This document shows positions 25,653-33,865 of a stretch of 34,554 nt of DNA, one piece after another. Location of the stretch: the NCBI GenBank assembly GCA_031276435.1, contig JAISNB010000037.1:1-34554 (forward strand), in the 5' to 3' direction. The notes beneath the pieces are model-generated. The model saw nothing but the letters and a program-made list of their open reading frames with translations. It made no database searches and was not told the origin of the DNA. This DNA comes from Burkholderiaceae bacterium (lineage in GTDB: Bacteria; Pseudomonadota; Gammaproteobacteria; Burkholderiales; Burkholderiaceae_C). Within the stretch, counting starts at the first letter, position 1. Each line of letters starts with the position of its first letter. A program made the position numbers and the translations under genes.

Positions 25653-26683
25653 ACAACACCTCACCGCATGTCGTCGACACTGCCGCGGGCGCTGCGGCAA
25701 CTCCGGCAACAAACGCCGAAAACGGCCATGACGCGCGCCGCGCCGCCGGGCACGCGCCAGCAGCCGACGCGCTCCAGCAGCGTTGCGGCCTGATTGCCAT
25801 CGTGGGCAAACCCAACGTGGGCAAATCCACACTGCTCAACGCGCTGGTGGGGCAAAAAATCAGCATCACCTCGCGCAAGGCGCAAACCACGCGACACCGC
25901 ATCCTGGGCATTCGCACCTGTGTGGACGGCAGCGGCGGCGGCGCGCAATACGTTTTCATAGACACGCCCGGTTTCCAGACCCAGCATGGCGCGGCGCTCA
26001 ACAAGTCGCTCAACAAAACCGTGCTCGGCGCGCTCGATGGCATCGATCTGGTTCTTTTCGTGGTCGAGGCTGGCCGCTTCATGCCCGCGGACGCCCGGGT
26101 TCTCGCGCTGCTGCGCGAGAGCACGCCTGTGCTGCTGGTGGCCAACAAGCTCGACTGCGTGCGCCGCCGCGCCGAATTGGCGCCCTGGCTGCTGGAGATG
26201 CGGCAACGCCACCCGTTTGCCCAATACGTGCCCCTTTCCGCCAGGAACCCGCGCGACGTGCAAAACCTGCTTGACATTTGCCGACCCTACCTGCCAATGC
26301 AGCCCTGGTGGTACGACCGCGAGGACTTGACCGACCGCAGCGAGAAATTCCTCTCTGGCGAAATCGTGCGCGAGAAACTGTTTCGCCTGACGGGCGACGA
26401 ACTGCCTTACAGCTCGACCGTGGTGATCGACACCTTCACCGAAGAAAAAAGCCGGGAACATGGGCGCTTTGTGCGCATTGCCGCCACCATCGTGGTCGAG
26501 CGCGAAGGGCACAAGGCCATGGTTATTGGCGACAAGGGCGAGCGCCTCAAGCGCATCGGCACCGAAGCGCGCCAAGAGCTTGAAAAGCTGATGGACTGCA
26601 AGGTATTTTTGCAGTTGTGGGTCAAGGTGCGCTCGGGCTGGGCCGACGACGCCGCCCGCGTGCGCTCCTACGGCTATGAATAG
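25649..26683 (+). CDS. era: GTPase Era
   Basis: This 344-residue GTPase for 30S ribosomal subunit assembly has G1 GKPNVGKS (53-60), G3 DTPGFQ (105-110), G4 NKLD (166-169) and a KH domain at the end ([24 protein letters not shown]). About 45 extra residues precede the GTPase domain compared with E. coli Era. They are Ala/Thr-rich and low-complexity, and the ATG at 25649 overlapping rnc is still the natural start. It is followed by recO after 107 bp. Confidence 0.96.
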   Translation: MNNTSPHVVDTAAGAAATPATNAENGHDARRAAGHAPAADALQQRCGLIAIVGKPNVGKSTLLNALVGQKISITSRKAQTTRHRILGIRTCVDGSGGGAQYVFIDTPGFQTQHGAALNKSLNKTVLGALDGIDLVLFVVEAGRFMPADARVLALLRESTPVLLVANKLDCVRRRAELAPWLLEMRQRHPFAQYVPLSARNPRDVQNLLDICRPYLPMQPWWYDREDLTDRSEKFLSGEIVREKLFRLTGDELPYSSTVVIDTFTEEKSREHGRFVRIAATIVVEREGHKAMVIGDKGERLKRIGTEARQELEKLMDCKVFLQLWVKVRSGWADDAARVRSYGYE

Positions 26684-26790
26684 GCGGCGGCAATGGGGCG
26701 CTGCAATCTGCTGGCAAAGCTGTCTGGCGGCAGCAGGCGGTTGCGCCGCACCATGACGAGCGCCCAGCCACTGGAAGGCGGCCACCAGCC

Positions 26791-27573
26791 ATGAGTCGCA
26801 TCAACCATGAGCCGGGTTATGTGCTCCACCACTACGACTGGAGCGAAACCAGCCTGATCCTGGAAGTGTTTTGCCGCAACCACGGGCGCATGGCGCTTGT
26901 GGCCAAAGGCGCCAAGCGGCCATCGTCCAGCTTTCGCCCGGTCTTGCTGCCCTTGCAGCCTTTGCTGCTGAGCTGGGGCGGGGACGCCGAAATCCGCACC
27001 CTCAAAAGCGCCGAATGGGCAGGCGGCAAAGTCATGCCCACGGGCGAGCGGCTGCTCTACGGCTATTACGCCAACGAATTGCTCATGCGCCTGCTGGCGC
27101 GCGAAGACGCGCATGAACGCCTGTTCGACGCCTACGCCGCGCTGGTTCACGTACTGGCTGGCGACGGCGCGGGTGACGCGCTGCACGCCGCGGCCTTGCG
27201 CAGCTTCGAGCTGATCTTGCTGCGCGAATCCGGGCACCTGCCCGCGCTCGATCAGCAAACGCTGACGCTGAAGGCGCTGGAGTCGCCAGCCGCCTACACC
27301 CTGGACGCGCAAAACGGTTTGCGCGCTGCCACCACCATCACGGACAAAGCAGCCCCGGCAGCGCCCTGGCTGGCGGGCGCCAGTTGGACAGCATTGTCCA
27401 GGGCCTTGGCCTCTGACATGCCCTTTGCCGCCATATTCCAGGCCTGCGCCGATCTGCCCGGCGAACAGCGCACGGCCCTGCGCCTGCTGCTGCGCGAACT
27501 GCTCGACCACCATTGCGGAACCAACATGTTGCGCACCCGCCAGTTGTTTCAGGACTTGCAGGCTTTCCAATGA
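26791..27573 (+). CDS. recO: DNA repair protein RecO
   Basis: This 260-residue mediator loads RecA with RecR onto SSB-coated DNA. The OB-fold N-terminus is recognisable (GYVLHHYDWSETSLILEVFCRNHGRMALVAKGAKRP), followed by the helical domain containing YYANELLMRLLAREDAHERLFDAY and RSFELILLRESGHLPAL. The zinc-finger cysteines of some RecO proteins are absent, as in other proteobacteria. The stop overlaps the pdxJ ATG by 4 bp. The 107-bp gap before it holds only a chance 33-codon ORF. Confidence 0.92.
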   Translation: MSRINHEPGYVLHHYDWSETSLILEVFCRNHGRMALVAKGAKRPSSSFRPVLLPLQPLLLSWGGDAEIRTLKSAEWAGGKVMPTGERLLYGYYANELLMRLLAREDAHERLFDAYAALVHVLAGDGAGDALHAAALRSFELILLRESGHLPALDQQTLTLKALESPAAYTLDAQNGLRAATTITDKAAPAAPWLAGASWTALSRALASDMPFAAIFQACADLPGEQRTALRLLLRELLDHHCGTNMLRTRQLFQDLQAFQ

Positions 27574-28361
27574 ATACCACCGCCCCGCCTGCCACCACCC
27601 GGCTTTCGGTCAACGTCAACAAGGTTGCCCACCTGCGCAACACGCGGCATCTGGGCATCCCGGATGTCGTGCGCGCGGCCACCCTGTGCCTGCAAGCTGG
27701 CGCGCAGGGCATCACGGTGCATCCGCGGCCCGACGAGCGCCACATCCGCGCCGCCGACGTGCACGCCATCGCACAACTGCTGCAAGCGTGGCCTGGCCGC
27801 GAATACAACATCGAGGGCAACCCGGGCCACAACCTCATGGGCTTTATGGAAACCGCGCGGCCCGACCAATGCACCTTCGTACCCGACAGCATTGACCAAT
27901 TCACCAGCGACCATGGCTGGGCGCTTGGCGACGCGGCGGTGCGCGCGCAACTGGCGCCGCTGATCGCGCGCGCGCGCGCGCTGGGCGCGCGCGTCAGCCT
28001 GTTCGTCGACCCCGACCCCGCGCTGATGGCGCATGCCAAGGCATTGGGCGCAGACCGCGTAGAACTGTACACCGAGCCTTACGCCGCCGCCTGGGCCAGT
28101 GGCGACGCTGCGCAGCGCCAGGCGGCGCTTGATCGCTATGCGCAAGCCGCCCGGGCCGCGCAAACCTGTGGCTTGCAGGTCAACGCCGGACACGACCTGA
28201 ATCAGGACAACCTCACCGCGTTTTTGCGCCACGTACCGCAAGTGGCCGAGGTCAGCATCGGCCATGCCCTGATTGCCGACGCGCTGGAAGCGGGATACGC
28301 AGCCACTGTGCGGGCTTATCTGGCCTGCATTGCGGCAGCGGTGGCAGGGCAGCGGCGCTGA
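27570..28361 (+). CDS. pdxJ: Pyridoxine 5'-phosphate synthase
   Basis: This 263-residue TIM-barrel enzyme joins 1-deoxyxylulose 5-phosphate with 3-amino-2-oxopropyl phosphate to form PNP. It shows LSVNVNKVAHLRNTR near the N-terminus, ITVHPRPDERHI, EYNIEGNP, CTFVPDS, VSLFVDPDP, VELYTEPYA and VNAGHDLNQDNL near the end. The start ATG 27570 overlaps recO. The track's start at 27513 would extend back into recO. No acpS follows; the next gene is on the other strand. Confidence 0.96.
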   Translation: MNTTAPPATTRLSVNVNKVAHLRNTRHLGIPDVVRAATLCLQAGAQGITVHPRPDERHIRAADVHAIAQLLQAWPGREYNIEGNPGHNLMGFMETARPDQCTFVPDSIDQFTSDHGWALGDAAVRAQLAPLIARARALGARVSLFVDPDPALMAHAKALGADRVELYTEPYAAAWASGDAAQRQAALDRYAQAARAAQTCGLQVNAGHDLNQDNLTAFLRHVPQVAEVSIGHALIADALEAGYAATVRAYLACIAAAVAGQRR

Positions 28362-28405
28362 GCGCGTCCCGGCAGGCGCCGCTTGACGCCAAGGCCAAGG
28401 GGTGT

Positions 28406-28915
28406 TCAAACGCCAGCGGCGGCGGCGACGCGGCGCAGTACCCGGAGCAATTCGTCGGCCTGGACGGAGCGCGCCGCGCCAAAGCCAGCGATTTGCCGTG
28501 CGCCGTGCGGCGCGATGGTGACGAAGCGAAAGTCTGGCAGCGCTGTCATGTGTTCGGTATCGGGAAAGCGCGCCAGGTAGGCCTGCCGGGCCGATTGCCA
28601 TGGCGCGCTGCCCGCGGTGGGGGTTTGGGCGGTGCCGGTCAAGGTGATGCGCGGCAAATCGTGCACCGGCGCGCCGGGCACATCGCGCGCCGCAATCAAT
28701 ATGGAGACTGCTGGATGCGCCGCCATGTTGGCCGTGTGCGCGGCCAGGGCGCTGACGTGCAGCACCAGCGCGGGTTGCGCGCCGTCGATGGCGTAAGGCG
28801 TCATCGACACAAAGGGGCAGCCATCATCAGCGCCCAGTGTGGCCAGGGCGGCTGTGCGCCGCTCTGAGAGCAATTGGGCCAAGGCCTGCTCAAGACGGGA
28901 AATGTGCTCTGGCAA
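28406..28915 (-). CDS. Pyridoxamine-phosphate-oxidase-like (HugZ-type) split-barrel protein
   Basis: The protein has 169 residues. The N-terminal LAQLLSERRTAALATLGADDGCPFVSMTPYAIDG and LHVSALAAHTANMAAHPAVSILI follow the FMN-binding split-barrel pattern, as in HugZ-like proteins and short PNPOx-family members. Possible roles include flavin- or heme-linked reduction, but the substrate cannot be read from sequence. It is convergent with pdxJ (44-bp gap). I would not call it a pyridoxine enzyme from neighbourhood alone. Confidence 0.75.
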   Translation of the reverse strand: MPEHISRLEQALAQLLSERRTAALATLGADDGCPFVSMTPYAIDGAQPALVLHVSALAAHTANMAAHPAVSILIAARDVPGAPVHDLPRITLTGTAQTPTAGSAPWQSARQAYLARFPDTEHMTALPDFRFVTIAPHGARQIAGFGAARSVQADELLRVLRRVAAAAGV

Positions 28916-28965
28916 TGTGCGAGAAGGTCCGGGTGTGGGGGCGGTCTAAATGGCACGCGGGAACG

Positions 28966-29586
28966 CTAGCGCACCTCGATTTCAACCCGGCGGTTGCGCG
29001 GCTCTTCCACCTCGTCCGCGGTGGGGACGATGGGTTTGCGCTCGCCCCGGCCCGCAGCGTAGACGCGCAGCGGGTCAAAGCCGCGCTGAACGATCATGTC
29101 GCGGATGAGCGTGGCGCGCTGGAGCGAGAGCGCGTCGTTTGCGCTGACGGCGCCTACGCGGTCGGTGTGGCCGGTGACCAGGATTTCGCCGCCCGGCAAG
29201 GCCGTGGCCTTGGTCAGGATGGCGTCCAGTTCGGCCAGGGATTCGGTGGTCAGTTCCGTGCTGCCGAGCACGAAGTGGAGCGTGAAGTGCTGCGCGGGCG
29301 CGGGTGTGATGGCCAGCAGTTGCGCGTAGTTTTTCCGCACGGTTTTTTCATCGGTGACATCGCGCGCAACGCCACCCATGGAACTGATGTCGGCTTGCGC
29401 GTAAGGCGCGTCCAGCACAAGCTGCGCGCCGGTGGCGCTGGAGGCGACCGTGACGGCCGATGGCCGCCCGTCCGGTTGCGGCAGCAGCACCACGCGGGTT
29501 GCGGGCGCGCAGCCCGCAAGAAAGAGGCAGGTCGCAGCCAGCGGCAGCGCCACAAGATCAAAGCGCATCACGGTGGCGGCGGTCAC
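28966..29586 (-). CDS. OmpA-family lipoprotein
   Basis: The protein has 206 residues. A signal peptide ends in a lipobox LAGC, so the mature protein is probably lipid-anchored. The C-terminal half is an OmpA-like peptidoglycan-binding domain: FTLHFVLGSTELTTESLAELDAIL, VTGHTDRVGAVSANDALSLQRA and a final RNRRVEIEV. It starts at GTG 29586, which overlaps the stop of the FecR-domain gene (GTGA). ATG 29568 is an alternative start. The two genes probably form an operon at the cell envelope. Confidence 0.88.
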   Translation of the reverse strand: MTAATVMRFDLVALPLAATCLFLAGCAPATRVVLLPQPDGRPSAVTVASSATGAQLVLDAPYAQADISSMGGVARDVTDEKTVRKNYAQLLAITPAPAQHFTLHFVLGSTELTTESLAELDAILTKATALPGGEILVTGHTDRVGAVSANDALSLQRATLIRDMIVQRGFDPLRVYAAGRGERKPIVPTADEVEEPRNRRVEIEVR

Positions 29587-30071
29587 TGGGTTTCGACGAT
29601 GAAGTCCGTGCCGCGCACGCCAACCACGGTGGTCGGTGTGGTGACTTTGACCTGGGCGGGATTGGTTTTGGCGATGGCGCCGGTAATCATGCGCAGGCTG
29701 CCCTGCATCAGCTTGACCAGCAGGCTGCCGTCTTCCGTGGTGGAGTCGAACTGGAATTGCGCCAGATCCACTTCGCTGTTGGGGCTGACCGAGAGCACCG
29801 TGCCGTCGCGCAGCACCACGGCGGCTGCGCTGTTGGGGCCGGTGATGACGCGGTCGGCCTGCGAGAGCGCACCGCCTACGACGGCTGCGCGGCGCACATC
29901 GCCATGGGCCACGGTCACTTGGCCGCTGACGGTTTTGAAAGTGCCCTGGCGGTCATTGACGCCCACGCCCGGCTCCCCTGTCTGGGCGCTTGCCGCGCCC
30001 GCCGTCAGGCCCGCCAGCGCGGCGGCGCAAAGCAAATAATGCCCGCGCTTCAGATATGCAAATTGCTTCAT
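29583..30071 (-). CDS. FecR-domain secreted protein
   Basis: This is an exported protein of about 162 residues. A signal peptide (about 11-30, cleavage near A-S-A-Q) precedes a FecR-like domain with VSGQVTVAHGDVRRAA, ALSQADRVITGPNSAAAVVLRDGTVLSVSPNSEVDL and a terminal VTTPTTVVGVRGTDFIVE, the typical ending of stand-alone FecR-domain proteins. It lacks the cytoplasmic anti-sigma region and transmembrane segment of true FecR. I chose ATG 30071, six bases from AGGAAG; ATG 30074 and GTG 30077 are alternatives. It is translationally coupled to the OmpA-like lipoprotein downstream. Confidence 0.85.
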   Translation of the reverse strand: MKQFAYLKRGHYLLCAAALAGLTAGAASAQTGEPGVGVNDRQGTFKTVSGQVTVAHGDVRRAAVVGGALSQADRVITGPNSAAAVVLRDGTVLSVSPNSEVDLAQFQFDSTTEDGSLLVKLMQGSLRMITGAIAKTNPAQVKVTTPTTVVGVRGTDFIVETQ

Positions 30072-30110
30072 CATCACTTCCTTTCGTTCCGGTTGCGATG
30101 CGCGCGCAAA

Positions 30111-30144
30111 CCTTGGTAAATAATAGTCCTGAATATACCAAAGG
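30111..30144. promoter_or_regulatory. Imperfect dyad in the fecR-like/dusC divergent spacer
   Basis: CCTTGGTA (30111-30118) and TACCAAAGG (30136-30144) are inverted copies with one extra base, separated by an AT-rich 17 bases (aataatagtcctgaata). The spacer between the two divergent starts is only about 120 bp, so promoters for both directions should lie here and the dyad may be an operator. Confidence 0.35.
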
Positions 30145-30193
30145 CCATGGATGGAGGTAGCGCAAGATCAACAATTGTGTTTTTTCCGGCGAA

Positions 30194-31213
30194 TTGAAAG
30201 CCACTGCCGTGCTGCTGGCCCCGATGGAGGGGTTGCTGGACCACACTTTGCGCGATGTGCTGACCCGCATGGGCGGCGTCGATCGCTGTGTGTCGGAATT
30301 CATCCGCGTGACCGGCCAGTTGTTGCCGCCGCGCGCGTTCACCCGGATCGCGCCCGAGTTGCTGCGCGGCGCTCGCACGCCCGCTGGCGTACCCGTGCGG
30401 CCCCAGTTGCTCGGCTCCGATGCGGTTTGCCTGGCCGAAAACGCGGCGCGGCTGGCTGAAATATCGCCATTTGGCGTGGATCTGAATTTTGGCTGTCCCG
30501 CCAAAACCGTCAACCGCCATCACGGCGGCGCGGCACTGCTGGCCGATCCTGATTTGGTGGGCCGCATTGTGCAGGCCGTGCGCCGCGCCGTACCGGCGCA
30601 TTTGCCGGTTTCGGCCAAGATGCGGCTGGGTGTGCACGACGACGCGCCCGCGCTGGATTGCGCCCGGGCCATCGCCCAGGCGGGCGCGGACGAACTGGTG
30701 GTGCACGCACGCACCCGCGCGCAAGGCTACCGGCCACCGGCGCACTGGGAGCGGGTGGCGGACATTCGCGCTTGTGTGCGCATTCCGGTGATTGCCAATG
30801 GCGACATCTGGACGCCAGATGACGCCCGGCGCTGCCAGGCCGTGACGGGTTGTGGCGCGCTCATGATCGGGCGCGGCATGGTGCGCGATCCCGCGCTGGC
30901 GCGGCAAATAGCGGGTTTCAGCGCGGGCGTGGTCGCGCCCGAGGCCACCTGGGCCGAGCTGTTGCCCTTGATCGACGTGTTCTGGCGTCAAATCAGCGCC
31001 CGCGTGGCGCCGCGCCACCGCGCGGGGCGGCTCAAACAGTGGCTCAATGCCTTGCGCGGGCGCTTTCCACAGGCGCAGCAGGCGTTTGAGCAACTGCGCC
31101 CAGTGGGCGATGCGCGCCAGATCGACCTCTGGCTTTCTGGCACACTGCGTTCGCTCGCGTTGCCGCCGCCGTCGATGGCGCCGCCGCCCGTTTTCATCCA
31201 CCATTCAAAATAG
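30194..31213 (+). CDS. dusC: tRNA-dihydrouridine synthase (DusC-like)
   Basis: This 339-residue flavoenzyme reduces uridines in tRNA. The TIM-barrel N-terminus has LLAPMEGLLDHTLRDVLTRMGG, the catalytic Cys101 lies in LNFGCPAKTVNRHHGGAALL, and VVHARTRAQGY, IPVIANGDIW and GALMIGRGM follow. MEGLLD and the C-terminal length fit DusC. The start is TTG 30194, or possibly GTG 30209. No ATG is available in frame after the upstream stop at 30158. The next gene begins 7 bp after the stop. Confidence 0.9.
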   Translation: MKATAVLLAPMEGLLDHTLRDVLTRMGGVDRCVSEFIRVTGQLLPPRAFTRIAPELLRGARTPAGVPVRPQLLGSDAVCLAENAARLAEISPFGVDLNFGCPAKTVNRHHGGAALLADPDLVGRIVQAVRRAVPAHLPVSAKMRLGVHDDAPALDCARAIAQAGADELVVHARTRAQGYRPPAHWERVADIRACVRIPVIANGDIWTPDDARRCQAVTGCGALMIGRGMVRDPALARQIAGFSAGVVAPEATWAELLPLIDVFWRQISARVAPRHRAGRLKQWLNALRGRFPQAQQAFEQLRPVGDARQIDLWLSGTLRSLALPPPSMAPPPVFIHHSK

Positions 31214-31220
31214 CAGTTCT

Positions 31221-32204
31221 ATGGCATCCAGCTTGCTGGCACTTCTGGACGACATCGCCACCTTGCTGGACGATGTGGCCGTCATGAGCAAAATCTCGGT
31301 CAAGAAGGCCGCCGCCATGACCGACGATGTGGCCGCGCTCACCAAGCTGTCGGCGCGGAAAACGGCGGGCGTGCTGGGCGACGATTTGGCCCTCAACGCC
31401 CAGCAAGTCGCGGGCGTGAGCGCCAACCGCGAATTGCCCGTGGTGTGGGCCGTGGCCAAAGGCTCGCTGCTCAACAAAGCCATTCTGGTGCCCGCGGCGC
31501 TGTTCATCAGCGCGCTGGCGCCAGCCCTGGTAACGCCGCTGCTGATGGCGGGTGGGGCGTTCCTGTGTTTCGAGGGCGCGGAAAAGCTCGCGCACAAGCT
31601 GCTGCATCCGGCTGCCGGGGAGGCGGCGCGCAATCAGGCCCTGGCAGAGGCGCTGGCCGAGGCCAATGTGGATGCGCTGGCGCTGGAAAAGCAGAAAGTC
31701 AAAGGCGCGGTGCGCACGGACTTCGTGCTCTCGGCCGAGATCATCACCCTCTCGCTGGGCACCGTGACGGGCCAGCCGTTTTGGATGCAATCGGCGGTGC
31801 TGGCGGCCATTGCGCTGATCATGACGGCGGGCGTTTACGGGCTGGTGGCCGCCATTGTCAAACTGGACGATCTGGGCCTGTGGCTGAGCCAGCGCGGCGG
31901 CGCGCTGACCGCGCGTGCGGGGCGCGGCATTCTGGTGGCCGCGCCCTGGTTCATGAAGTTTCTTTCCGTGGCCGGTACGGCGGCCATGTTTCTGGTGGGC
32001 GGCGGCATTCTGGTGCACGGCCTGCCCGGCTTGCACCACCTGCTGGCCGCGTGGACGCAGGGCATGGCGGCGGGGGGACTGGCCCAGTCGATGGCCAGCA
32101 TGGTCTTCAATGGCGCAACCGGCACTCTGGCGGGCGCCGCGCTGGTTGCCGGATGGGCGCTGGCGCGGCGTTTGCGCGGTGGCAAGGCAGCGGCGGGGCA
32201 TTGA
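31221..32204 (+). CDS. DUF808 (YedI-like) inner-membrane protein
   Basis: This 327-residue protein has the hallmark DUF808 start SLLALLDDIATLLDDVAVMSKISVKKAAAMTDDVAALTKL. Several membrane segments follow (about 92-115, 172-216, 240-265, 292-315), along with the conserved KGSLLNKAILVPAALFISA and GAFLCFEGAEKLAHKLLH. The family is widespread and uncharacterised. ATG 31221 is preferred; the track's 31047 start overlaps dusC coding. It sits 87 bp before gshA. Confidence 0.88.
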   Translation: MASSLLALLDDIATLLDDVAVMSKISVKKAAAMTDDVAALTKLSARKTAGVLGDDLALNAQQVAGVSANRELPVVWAVAKGSLLNKAILVPAALFISALAPALVTPLLMAGGAFLCFEGAEKLAHKLLHPAAGEAARNQALAEALAEANVDALALEKQKVKGAVRTDFVLSAEIITLSLGTVTGQPFWMQSAVLAAIALIMTAGVYGLVAAIVKLDDLGLWLSQRGGALTARAGRGILVAAPWFMKFLSVAGTAAMFLVGGGILVHGLPGLHHLLAAWTQGMAAGGLAQSMASMVFNGATGTLAGAALVAGWALARRLRGGKAAAGH

Positions 32205-32291
32205 TCCGGCCTGCCGCCCGCGCCCGCGCGCATGCCCAATTGCGGGTGGCCCGAGCAGACTTGGCTGGCGTGTGATACCTTTCGGAGGCTT

Positions 32292-33860
32292 ATGAAAAAC
32301 ACGCGCGACCGCCTGGCCGCACTGACGCCGCAGCAACTGCTGGGTATCCGGCGCGGGATCGAAAAAGAAAGCCTGCGCACGCTGCCTGACGGCAAGCTGG
32401 CCCTGACACCGCACCCGGCCACGCTGGGCGCGGCCCTGACGCACCCACACATCACCACCGATTTCAGTGAATCGCAACTGGAACTGATCACCGGCGTCCA
32501 CAGCCGGGTTGAAGACTGCCTGGCCGAACTGCGGCAGATTCACCAGGTGATCTATCACGAACTGGCCGCCGCCACCACAGGCGAGGAAATGCTCTGGACA
32601 TCCAGCATGCCATGCGGCCTGCCCGCCGACCAGACCATCCCCATCGGGGTCTATGGATCGTCCAACGTGGGGCGCGCCAAAAGCGTCTACCGCGCGGGCC
32701 TGGGCCACCGCTACGGGCGGCGCATGCAAACCATATCGGGCATCCACTACAACTGGTCCATGCCCGGACTGGACAATGCGGACTACTTTGCGCTCATCCG
32801 CAATTTCCGCCGCCAGGCGTTCTTGCTGCTGTACCTGTTTGGCGCTTCGCCCGCGGTTTGCGGCACCTTCCTGGCCGGGCGCGAACACGACCTGGAGCCA
32901 CTGGGCGCGGGCAGCATGCACCTGCCCTGGGCCACCACGCTGCGCATGGGAAAACTGGGTTACCAGAGCCAGGCGCAATCCAGTCTGGCCGTCAGCTACA
33001 ACAGCCTGGAGAGCTACGCCGCATCGCTGGAAGAGGCGCTCACGCGCCCCTATCCGCCCTACGAGGCCATTGGCCTGCGCAACCCGGAGGGCGACTACAA
33101 CCAGCTTTCCACCACGCTGCTGCAAATCGAAAACGAGTTCTACGGCACCATCCGCCCCAAACGCACGATCTTCCCCGGCGAGCGCCCGCTGCACGCGCTG
33201 CGCGAGCGCGGCGTGGAATACGTGGAAGTGCGGCTGATGGACCTCAACCCCTTTCTGCCCATCGGCATCGATGCCGAAACCGTCCGCTTCCTGGACCTGT
33301 TCTTGCTGCATTGCTGGCTGCAAGACAGCTCGCAAGACACGCCCGCGGAAATCGCCGCGCTGGCGCGCAACCAGCAAGCCACAGCCGCGCGCGGGCGCGC
33401 GCCCGGCCTGCAACTCGAACGCGGCGACCAGAGCGTGGCGCTGACCGAATGGGCCGCGCACATCATGGGCGAACTGGCCGAAGTGGCCCCGCTGCTGGAC
33501 GACGCTTGCGGTGGGCGCGAATACGCCCTCACACTGCACGCCATGCAAGAGCGCCTGGCGCAGCCCGAAAACCTGCCCTCGGCGCGCGTGCTTGCCGCCA
33601 TCCAGAGCCGCTACGACGGCAGCTTTGTAGACTTTGCGCGCGACCAATCGCTGCAAACCGGCCAGGCGCTGCGCGCCATCCCGTGCAGCCAGCACACCGT
33701 GGCGCAATACAGCCAGTGGGCCAGGCAATCGCTGGACAGGCAACGCGCCATCGAAGCCAGCGACACACTGCCCTTTGAAATCTACCGGCGCGAATACACT
33801 TCGCCCGAGCGCCTGCGCCCGCGCAGCCGCCTTCCGCAGCCTCAAACCGGAGAAGACTGA
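32292..33860 (+). CDS. gshA: Glutamate-cysteine ligase (class I)
   Basis: This 522-residue enzyme makes gamma-glutamylcysteine, the first and rate-limiting step of glutathione synthesis. Class I signatures include GIRRGIEKESLRTLPDGKLA, TTDFSESQLELIT, MLWTSSMPCGLP, IGVYGSSNVGRAKSVYRAGL, ISGIHYNWSMP and VEVRLMDLNPFLPIGI. Its length matches the E. coli type. GGAGG four bases before ATG 32292 fixes the start; the track's 32232 start adds 20 unconserved residues. It is followed after 5 bp by the esterase gene. Confidence 0.95.
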   Translation: MKNTRDRLAALTPQQLLGIRRGIEKESLRTLPDGKLALTPHPATLGAALTHPHITTDFSESQLELITGVHSRVEDCLAELRQIHQVIYHELAAATTGEEMLWTSSMPCGLPADQTIPIGVYGSSNVGRAKSVYRAGLGHRYGRRMQTISGIHYNWSMPGLDNADYFALIRNFRRQAFLLLYLFGASPAVCGTFLAGREHDLEPLGAGSMHLPWATTLRMGKLGYQSQAQSSLAVSYNSLESYAASLEEALTRPYPPYEAIGLRNPEGDYNQLSTTLLQIENEFYGTIRPKRTIFPGERPLHALRERGVEYVEVRLMDLNPFLPIGIDAETVRFLDLFLLHCWLQDSSQDTPAEIAALARNQQATAARGRAPGLQLERGDQSVALTEWAAHIMGELAEVAPLLDDACGGREYALTLHAMQERLAQPENLPSARVLAAIQSRYDGSFVDFARDQSLQTGQALRAIPCSQHTVAQYSQWARQSLDRQRAIEASDTLPFEIYRREYTSPERLRPRSRLPQPQTGED

Positions 33861-33865
33861 CCATC

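Noticed and set aside
26693-26794. 33-codon ORF between era and recO
   Set aside because: No ribosome binding site or recognisable features, and it ends across the recO start; likely chance.
27965-27998. GC-alternating run (gcgcgcgcgc) in pdxJ
   Set aside because: It encodes the ordinary Ala/Arg helix ARARALGARV in a high-GC gene; no sign of slippage.
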